A stretch of DNA of 5,191 bases from assembly GCA_003229345.1 (NCBI GenBank), contig QIDN01000159.1, positions 1-5,191 of the forward strand, written 5' to 3'. Shown one piece after another: positions 1-4,257 of this stretch (its first letter is position 1; the number at the start of each line of letters is the position of its first letter). The DNA is from Nitrospirota bacterium. Its GTDB lineage: Bacteria > Nitrospinota > Nitrospinia > Nitrospinales > Nitrospinaceae. The notes beneath the pieces were generated by a model. The model made no database searches. It was not told the DNA's origin and saw only the letters and a program-made list of their open reading frames with translations. The position numbers and the translations under genes are program-made.

Positions 1-391
1 TATATCCCAGATCAAACTGCGCCTTGTCGTATCCCTGCTCGGCGGCTTTGGCGTACCACTCGGCGGCCTGCTGATGATCCTGCTCGACGCCCTGGCCGAA
101 GTCATACATGTTGCCGATGTTGAACTGCGCGCGCGGCAGGCCCTTGTCGGCGGCCTTTTTATACCATCGGGCGGCTTCTTCCAAATTCTTTTGGACGCCC
201 TCGCCGTTGTCGTACATATTGCCCAGCTTGAACTGGGCCTTGGCGTGCCCCTGCTCGGCGGCTTTGAGGAACCACTTGGCGGCCTGAAGCGCATCCTTGG
301 AAACGCCCTCGCATACTGAATACATATATCCCAGATCAAACTGCGCCTTGTCGTATCCCTGCTCGGCGGCTTTGGCGTACCACTCGGCGGC
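1..391. repeat. 67-bp identical repeat inside the Sel1 gene (copies 1-67 and 325-391)
   Basis: Bases 1-67 are identical to 325-391. The offset of 324 bp equals exactly three 108-bp Sel1 units. The match reaches the window edge, so it may be longer. A 39-bp part of it (34-72) also recurs at 574-612, offset 540 bp or five units. All other units are clearly diverged at the DNA level. This points to recent unit duplication or gene conversion within the array. Confidence 0.9.
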
Positions 392-856
392 TTCTTCCGG
401 GTCCTTGTCAACGCCTTTACCCCGGTTGTACATGATACCGAGGTAGTGCTGAGCCTTCGGGGAGCCACCCTTGGCGGCGCGGGTGTACCACTTCTTCGCT
501 TCATCATAATTCTGCGGTACGCCCTGGCCGACATCGTACATATTGCCGAGGTTGTACTGGGCGATTTGGTGATCCTGCTCGGCGGCTTTGGCGTACCACT
601 CGGCGGCCTGCTTCAAATCCTGCTCAACCCCCAGGCCGGTATCATACATGTTGGCGAGATTATTCTGCGCGCGGGGATTGCCCTGCTCGGCCAAAGTCTT
701 GTAAATCTGCAAAGCCGTTTTATAGTCTTTTTCGTTATAAGCTTTCAACGCATCATTAAACGATGCGGCCCCTGCCGTGGCAGGCAGGACAAACAACAGG
801 GCCGCCATCACATAAGCGGTCAAACCGGATTTCGGGGATTGCTGTAGACTCCTCAT
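1..856 (-). CDS. Exported Sel1-repeat (SLR/TPR-like) protein, C-terminus cut by the window edge
   Basis: This gene reads leftwards and stays open to the left edge, giving 285 visible residues. The N-terminus has a charged start, a hydrophobic core (about residues 13-26) and an AGA-A type cleavage site near residue 30, so the protein is probably periplasmic or secreted. A short TPR-like helix pair (31-58) precedes six complete 36-residue Sel1 units (59-94, 95-130, 131-166, 167-202, 203-238, 239-274) and the start of a seventh. Units follow the family pattern AQxxLGxMYxxGxGVxxDxxxAxxWYxKAAxxG. Unit 4 deviates with SVCEGV, which holds the only cysteine seen. The ATG at 854-856 is preceded by AGGA ten bases upstream. 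Sel1 proteins act as protein-binding scaffolds; no enzymatic domain is visible and the partner is unknown. The family call is secure, the role is not. Confidence 0.93.
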   Translation of the reverse strand, partial: MRSLQQSPKSGLTAYVMAALLFVLPATAGAASFNDALKAYNEKDYKTALQIYKTLAEQGNPRAQNNLANMYDTGLGVEQDLKQAAEWYAKAAEQDHQIAQYNLGNMYDVGQGVPQNYDEAKKWYTRAAKGGSPKAQHYLGIMYNRGKGVDKDPEEAAEWYAKAAEQGYDKAQFDLGYMYSVCEGVSKDALQAAKWFLKAAEQGHAKAQFKLGNMYDNGEGVQKNLEEAARWYKKAADKGLPRAQFNIGNMYDFGQGVEQDHQQAAEWYAKAAEQGYDKAQFDLGY

Positions 857-914
857 AATCAATGCTTCCTGACGAATGAAGGTGGACGATATTTTATTAT
901 TACATTTACCATCT

Positions 915-920
915 ATTATA
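915..920 (-). promoter_or_regulatory. Probable -10 box of the Sel1-repeat gene
   Basis: The minus strand reads a perfect TATAAT here, about 59 bases upstream of the Sel1 gene start, in an AT-rich stretch (885-935). No good -35 hexamer lies 16-18 bases upstream, where the sequence is GC-rich. A TTGAAA lies only nine bases away, which is too close to serve as the -35. Assigned by position and -10 match only. Confidence 0.4.
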
Positions 921-984
921 ATGTGTAATTTTCAAAAGGGTGCCCCCTTCCCCAAAACGGCCCTAACGTGGCTATTTTCAAAGG

Positions 985-1062
985 AAAAAATTGAGGAGGC
1001 GAAAGCGCTCACCAGCGTCAGTGGGGGTTTTTAACAAAAAAGCAAGCGGGGATAGATCCAGC
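985..1062 (-). terminator. Possible weak terminator structures downstream of tRNA-Phe
   Basis: Two minus-strand stem-plus-T-run candidates lie between tRNA-Phe and the Sel1 gene. The first is an imperfect stem at 1062-1046 (GC and GGA/TCC pairs around an internal loop) followed by T6 at 1041-1036. The second is a bulged five-pair stem at 1010-996 followed, after five bases, by T6 at 990-985. Neither stem is strong, so this is a tentative call. The rest of 857-1105 shows no gene. Confidence 0.25.
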
Positions 1063-1068
1063 GTCAGT
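1012..1068. repeat. 11-bp direct repeat ccagcgtcagt (1012-1022, 1058-1068)
   Basis: The same 11 bases occur twice, 46 bp apart, in the non-coding stretch between tRNA-Phe and the Sel1 gene. They lie beside the two weak terminator-like stems and may reflect duplication of a terminator segment. No function can be assigned. Confidence 0.5.
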
Positions 1069-1105
1069 TGAGATGAACAGACGTAATAAACTGTTTGGCG
1101 GGAAA

Positions 1106-1181
<76 letters not shown>

Positions 1182-1229
1182 TTATTGTTTCTGGCTGATA
1201 TTCGGCTTGGTGCAGGCGAAGTTAGCGAA

Positions 1230-1256
1230 ATTATCACAAAGGCCCTACCCTGTCAA
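1230..1256 (-). promoter_or_regulatory. Likely tRNA-Phe promoter
   Basis: On the minus strand a perfect TTGACA (1256-1251) is followed after 15 bases by GATAAT (1235-1230), with a TG one base before the -10, giving an extended -10. The spacing is slightly short. It would start transcription roughly 40 bases before the mature tRNA 5' end, a normal leader length for a tRNA precursor. Confidence 0.5.
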
Positions 1257-1282
1257 TTGGATTCCCCCGAACCTCATTTCAC

Positions 1283-1310
1283 CTGAAATCCTTGATTTTT
1301 TTGATATAAT
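1283..1310 (+). promoter_or_regulatory. Likely csrA-fliW promoter with extended -10
   Basis: A perfect TATAAT (1305-1310) is preceded by TG at 1302-1303 (extended -10) and by CTGAAA (1283-1288, four of six matches to TTGACA) with a 16-base spacer. Transcription would begin near 1317, leaving about 43 bases of leader before the csrA start at 1360. This supports csrA-fliW being transcribed from its own sigma-70-type promoter. Confidence 0.6.
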
Positions 1311-1359
1311 TCTTAAGACAATGCTTGTTTGCACCCACCTTTCACAGACGGCCACAATC

Positions 1360-1599
1360 ATGCTGGTGCTCACCCGGAAAATCGGCGAAAGCCTCGCCAT
1401 CAACGAAAATATTCGCATCACCGTCCTTGAGGTGAAGGGGAAAACCGTGCGCCTGGGTATCGAAGCACCCGACGACGTTAAGGTTTACCGGCAGGAAATT
1501 CTGGTTAAAATTCTGGAAGAAAACAAGCAGGCCGCTGCCGCTGGAAAATTTGATCCGTCGCAGGTGGGCCGATGGGCCAAGGACCAGTTGCAATCATGA
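1360..1599 (+). CDS. csrA: Carbon storage regulator CsrA (RNA-binding translational regulator)
   Basis: The product is 79 residues. CsrA is a small dimeric RNA-binding protein that binds GGA motifs in mRNA leaders and usually blocks translation; in FliW-containing bacteria a main target is flagellin mRNA. The N-terminus MLVLTRKIGESLAI is diagnostic, followed by IRITVLEVKGKTVRLGIEAP and the V-x-V-Y-R-Q-E-I segment holding Arg44, a conserved RNA-contact residue. Residues 61-79 form a tail somewhat longer than in E. coli CsrA (61 residues), as is common in FliW-bearing lineages. The start at 1360 is chosen because family members begin MLVLTRK; an in-frame ATG at 1321 would add 13 unusual residues. 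No clear Shine-Dalgarno precedes 1360. The TGA stop overlaps the fliW ATG. Confidence 0.97.
   Translation: MLVLTRKIGESLAINENIRITVLEVKGKTVRLGIEAPDDVKVYRQEILVKILEENKQAAAAGKFDPSQVGRWAKDQLQS
1573..1586 (+). promoter_or_regulatory. Possible CsrA-binding site / weak ribosome site before fliW
   Basis: The 3' end of csrA contains CAAGGA (1578-1583), which matches the CARGGA core of known CsrA sites. It sits in the loop of a very short stem (TGG 1573-1575 with CCA 1584-1586) and ends 12 bases before the fliW ATG. AAGGA is also the only Shine-Dalgarno-like sequence there, at a longer than usual spacing. A second GGA lies at 1637-1639 inside fliW. The motif is seen directly; binding is inference. Confidence 0.35.
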
Positions 1600-2042
1600 A
1601 ATACCAATCCACACGTTTCGGCGAATTTGAAGTGACGGACAATGAAATCCTGAATTGTCCCGACGGACTGTACGGTTTCGAGCAGGAAACGCAATTCGCC
1701 CTGCTGCCGTTCGATCCCACTATCGACTCGCCGCTGGAGTGGCTTCAGTCACTCACCACGCCGGAGCTGGCGTTCGTGGTCGCCGATCCCGCTTCTTTTG
1801 TACCGGACTACGAAGTGACGTTGGCGGCAGAAGACCGCCGCGCCATCGGGCTGGGCGAAGAGGAGCCGTTTCAAATCCGCGTTATCGTAACCGTGCCGGA
1901 AGATTACCGCCGCATGACGGGCAACTTGCTTGCGCCTCTAGTCATCCACCCGCGCATGAACACCGGCAAGCAGGTCGTACTGACGCAGCCGGATTACAAC
2001 ACCCAGCACCCACTCCTCCCCAATGCCGTCCGTGACAACTGA
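1596..2042 (+). CDS. fliW: Flagellar assembly factor FliW (CsrA antagonist)
   Basis: The product is 148 residues, normal for FliW. FliW is a cytoplasmic protein that binds flagellin and, when flagellin is exported, is released to bind CsrA and relieve repression of flagellin translation. Family features visible in order are TRFGEFEV (6-13), a CPDGLYGFE-like turn (25-33), WLQS and the ELAFVVADP strand, FVPDYEV, an IVTVP strand, NLLAPLVIHP and GKQVVL near the C-terminus. The ATG at 1596 overlaps the csrA TGA (ATGA), which implies translational coupling. This start was preferred to an upstream in-frame ATG at 1572, because MKYQSTRFGEF matches the usual N-terminus and 1572 would add eight residues inside csrA. 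The next gene is convergent, 38 bases downstream. Confidence 0.96.
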   Translation: MKYQSTRFGEFEVTDNEILNCPDGLYGFEQETQFALLPFDPTIDSPLEWLQSLTTPELAFVVADPASFVPDYEVTLAAEDRRAIGLGEEEPFQIRVIVTVPEDYRRMTGNLLAPLVIHPRMNTGKQVVLTQPDYNTQHPLLPNAVRDN

Positions 2043-2064
2043 CCGCTCCAACATTCCTTTTCAC

Positions 2065-2108
2065 CATCCTACAGTCTTCTTTACTTTCTCTCGGAAAGGA
2101 TGTTTTTT
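2065..2108 (+). terminator. Possible csrA-fliW terminator, within the 3' end of the ankyrin gene
   Basis: CATCCT (2065-2070) and AGGATG (2097-2102) form a perfect six-pair inverted repeat followed directly by T6 (2103-2108) on the plus strand. The loop is long (26 nt). An alternative inner hairpin CTTTC/GAAAG (2084-2088 with 2094-2098) competes with it. It lies 23 bases after the fliW stop and overlaps the tail of the convergent ankyrin gene. Confidence 0.4.
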
Positions 2109-2761
2109 ATTTCTTCCTGATTCATGATATGGGCTATATCTAATGGAGTGTCGCCGTCCTGATTTTTAGCCGAGGTGTCTGCCCCTTGCGTCAGCAGAAA
2201 CCGCACCATCTCTTCTTGTTCTGCCTCCACAGCACAATGCAAGGGTGTGAAGCCGTCCTTATCCTTACAATTGATATCTGTTCCGCGACCTAACAAATAC
2301 TGAACCGTAGTTATATGCCCTTCGCCGGCTGATCGATGCAAAAGAGTACTGCCATCCTCTTCATCTATAAAATCGATATTCGTCTGATCTTCCAAAAGGA
2401 ACACTTCCACTTCTTCTTCGTCTAACACACCCGCCAGCTCTAACGCGGTGTCTCCGTCATCATTCCGGATCGAGGGGTCGGCCCCGCGAACTAATAGAAA
2501 CTCGACAATTTCGACAAACCCCTGCATCACCGCATAATGCAGGGGAGTAAAACCATACTCACCGCGAGCATTGATATCGGCACCAAACTCCAAAAGGATT
2601 TTGACTTCTTCAACATTGCCGCGGCTTGCCGCATAATGGATGGGGTAAATGCCAACAGGAGTCGCCGTATGAACATCTTTGACCTCCTGGCCGCCATGAT
2701 CGGGGATCAGAGAATACTCTTTCAGAAGAGCCTGTAGTTTTTCTTTACCGGGTTTTTTCAT
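2081..2761 (-). CDS. Ankyrin-repeat protein
   Basis: The product is 226 residues, almost entirely ankyrin repeats, with no signal peptide or membrane segment, so probably cytoplasmic. Six units can be laid out at about 36-68, 69-101, 102-134 (degenerate), 135-168, 169-201 and 202-226. Typical cores are GFTPLHYAV, LLEFGADIN and LLTQGADTSAKN. Repeats 1-3 resemble repeats 4-6 in order, including the shared DGDT(A/P)L(E/D)(L/I)A element, so the protein looks like a duplicated three-repeat block. Ankyrin repeats bind other proteins, and no catalytic domain is attached. The ATG at 2761 has no recognisable Shine-Dalgarno. It lies 38 bases after the stop of the co-oriented Cys-module gene, with no terminator or good promoter between, so co-transcription is likely. 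The partner is unknown. Confidence 0.92.
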   Translation of the reverse strand: MKKPGKEKLQALLKEYSLIPDHGGQEVKDVHTATPVGIYPIHYAASRGNVEEVKILLEFGADINARGEYGFTPLHYAVMQGFVEIVEFLLVRGADPSIRNDDGDTALELAGVLDEEEVEVFLLEDQTNIDFIDEEDGSTLLHRSAGEGHITTVQYLLGRGTDINCKDKDGFTPLHCAVEAEQEEMVRFLLTQGADTSAKNQDGDTPLDIAHIMNQEEIKNILSERK

Positions 2762-2799
2762 TATTTAATTGTCGTAAAGTCAGAAAATATTGTCCGAGG

Positions 2800-4122
2800 C
2801 TAATGCACCGGAGCAGAGGGTTTGGAGCCGAAGCGGGAGAAGTGCCCTTTCATTTCTTCCGGGGAGCTGTGTACGTCGATATAAATATAAGTGTCGCGCA
2901 CCTTGGAGTTTAAGGCGAAGTTCACCCGGCTGAGTTGGGTGCCGTCGATGAACATGACATCGGTGAACGGACGGCCTACCCGGTATTCGCGATGCTTCCG
3001 GACAAACGCGATGAAAGTTTTAAACCCCCGAGCGCAATAGGCGGATTGCAAACCTTGCAGATCGCACACAGCACGCAGGCCGGTGGCGTTGTTCTTGGTC
3101 CGTTTCTCCAGCTTTTCGGCGAGGGTGACGCTGATCTGAATTTGAGACTGATCAGGTTTTTTGGAGAAGACCCGACTAATTTCCTCGGGAGTGAGATCGT
3201 ACCGGAACTCATCATTATGATCGCTTTTAATGAGCGTGTTGTATTTGTGGACGGTCACCGTGCCCCATAGTTTTTTCCGCAAACTCGGATTTTTCGTCGC
3301 TTCGTGAAAATTTTTCGCTCCCTCAAGACATTCCTCCTGAACCAGACTTTTATCGCAGAAAAAATTAGGCAACTGCAGGGCCTTGAACCCTGGACCGTAG
3401 AGCTTCTTAATTTCCGCATAAATCTTTTTCTGGCGTTTCCACTCCTCGGCGGCGGGATCCTGCTTCATCCTTTGGGTCATCGTTTCCGGCGCGTCGTCGA
3501 ATTTAATTGTCAACGCAGTACGATCTTTTTCCGGCAGATGCGTATCGGTGACAGCGATCACCGCCCAGGACATGCGACTCATACGACGATCAGGCTCCAC
3601 TTTAGCCAGTGTTTGATACCCTTGAAGACACTGTTCATTGGATATCTTGAAGGTGCAATACAGTTCGCGGATGTGCAAACCGGACTGAATCTGTTTTTTC
3701 AGTTGATGGACCTTCCCGATAAATTGTTTCTGCTCCTCCTCGGAAGGCGTACTTTGCAAGGCCAGAATCATGGCCTCTTTTGTAGCGTCCCACTTCACTA
3801 ACAAAGTGTGAAAGCCGCCACTGCGCAGGAAGCGGGTGCTGATCCCTACGGTACGCAGACCGGCATTTGGAATCTCCTTTAACGCGGACGCCAGAGTCGT
3901 CACGCCAACCTGGCATTGCCGAACCCGTTCCGCTTCGTCCGCATTGGAACCTATGTTAATGAGGAAAGGAAAACATTCGAGATTGGTAATTCCGTAGCGT
4001 TGCTCCAGTTCCATTTTTACCAGGGACAGAGCATTGAACACGTTGGCGGCCCCAGCCGGTTGCGAGAATAGAAGAAATACCGGAAGGAACAACAAAGCGG
4101 ATAATAAATGGAAACGGTGCAT
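2800..4122 (-). CDS. Exported protein of unknown family with four cysteine-pair modules
   Basis: The product is 440 residues. I do not recognise the family. A signal peptide is clear: MHRFH, then a hydrophobic run (6-19), with cleavage near AGA-A (25/26), so it is probably periplasmic. The mature part contains exactly eight cysteines in four pairs: 50/70, 156/165, 256/265 and 353/363. Pairs 2-4 are Cx8-9C followed by xxG or similar (CLQGYQTL, CLEGAKNF, CARGFKTF), and pair 1 is CQVGVTTL with a longer gap. The second cysteines recur every 95-100 residues. Each pair is followed by a helix-like stretch, a strand (VGIST, WAVIAV, WGTVTV, FTDVMFI) and an L-x-(I/V)-rich strand ending in a (D/S)xxxE motif. 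This implies four tandem alpha/beta modules with one disulfide each. The start has GAGG four bases upstream. Confidence 0.85.
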   Translation of the reverse strand: MHRFHLLSALLFLPVFLLFSQPAGAANVFNALSLVKMELEQRYGITNLECFPFLINIGSNADEAERVRQCQVGVTTLASALKEIPNAGLRTVGISTRFLRSGGFHTLLVKWDATKEAMILALQSTPSEEEQKQFIGKVHQLKKQIQSGLHIRELYCTFKISNEQCLQGYQTLAKVEPDRRMSRMSWAVIAVTDTHLPEKDRTALTIKFDDAPETMTQRMKQDPAAEEWKRQKKIYAEIKKLYGPGFKALQLPNFFCDKSLVQEECLEGAKNFHEATKNPSLRKKLWGTVTVHKYNTLIKSDHNDEFRYDLTPEEISRVFSKKPDQSQIQISVTLAEKLEKRTKNNATGLRAVCDLQGLQSAYCARGFKTFIAFVRKHREYRVGRPFTDVMFIDGTQLSRVNFALNSKVRDTYIYIDVHSSPEEMKGHFSRFGSKPSAPVH

Positions 4123-4151
4123 GGAGCCTCGCCGATCGGGTTTGTTTCCTC

Positions 4152-4157
4152 ATTATA
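4152..4157 (-). promoter_or_regulatory. Probable -10 box of the Cys-module gene
   Basis: The minus strand reads TATAAT 30 bases before the ATG, placing the transcript start near 4145. A perfect TTGACA (4164-4159) lies one base upstream of the -10, too close to act as its -35. The true -35 position reads poorly. The intergenic stretch 4123-4257 otherwise holds a minus-strand pyrimidine-rich tract (about 4206-4169) and a 7-bp inverted repeat (4227-4233 with 4251-4257). No convincing terminator for the peptidase gene is visible. Confidence 0.4.
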
Positions 4158-4257
4158 GTGTCAAATTTAAGAGGGCAGGACAAGGGGAAAGGGGGAAGAC
4201 AAAAAACCGGGTGGAATCAGCCAAATTCTTTAAAAATCAGGATGAGTTTCTTAAAGA

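Noticed and set aside
74..847. Two plus-strand reading frames across the Sel1 gene
   Set aside because: They are shadows of the repetitive minus-strand Sel1 coding sequence. The minus frame has a signal peptide and textbook Sel1 units, and the plus-frame repeats merely mirror its 108-bp periodicity.
933..955. Minus-strand GGGGGCACCCTTTTGAAA resembling a sigma-54 promoter upstream of the Sel1 gene
   Set aside because: The -24 GG element is present, but the invariant GC at -12 is missing at the required spacing.
1012..1068. 11-bp direct repeat next to tRNA-Phe considered as an attachment-site or insertion scar
   Set aside because: It does not match the tRNA 3' end, no integrase or mobile gene is present, and the intervening sequence is only 35 bp.
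2762..2799. Separate promoter for the ankyrin gene
   Set aside because: The 38-base gap has AT-rich stretches but no credible pair of -35 and -10 hexamers, so co-transcription with the upstream gene is more likely.
4227..4257. TCTTTAA/TTAAAGA inverted repeat after the peptidase stop, considered as a terminator
   Set aside because: The stem is AT-only except one pair, with a 17-nt loop and no adjacent T-run; it is too weak to call.
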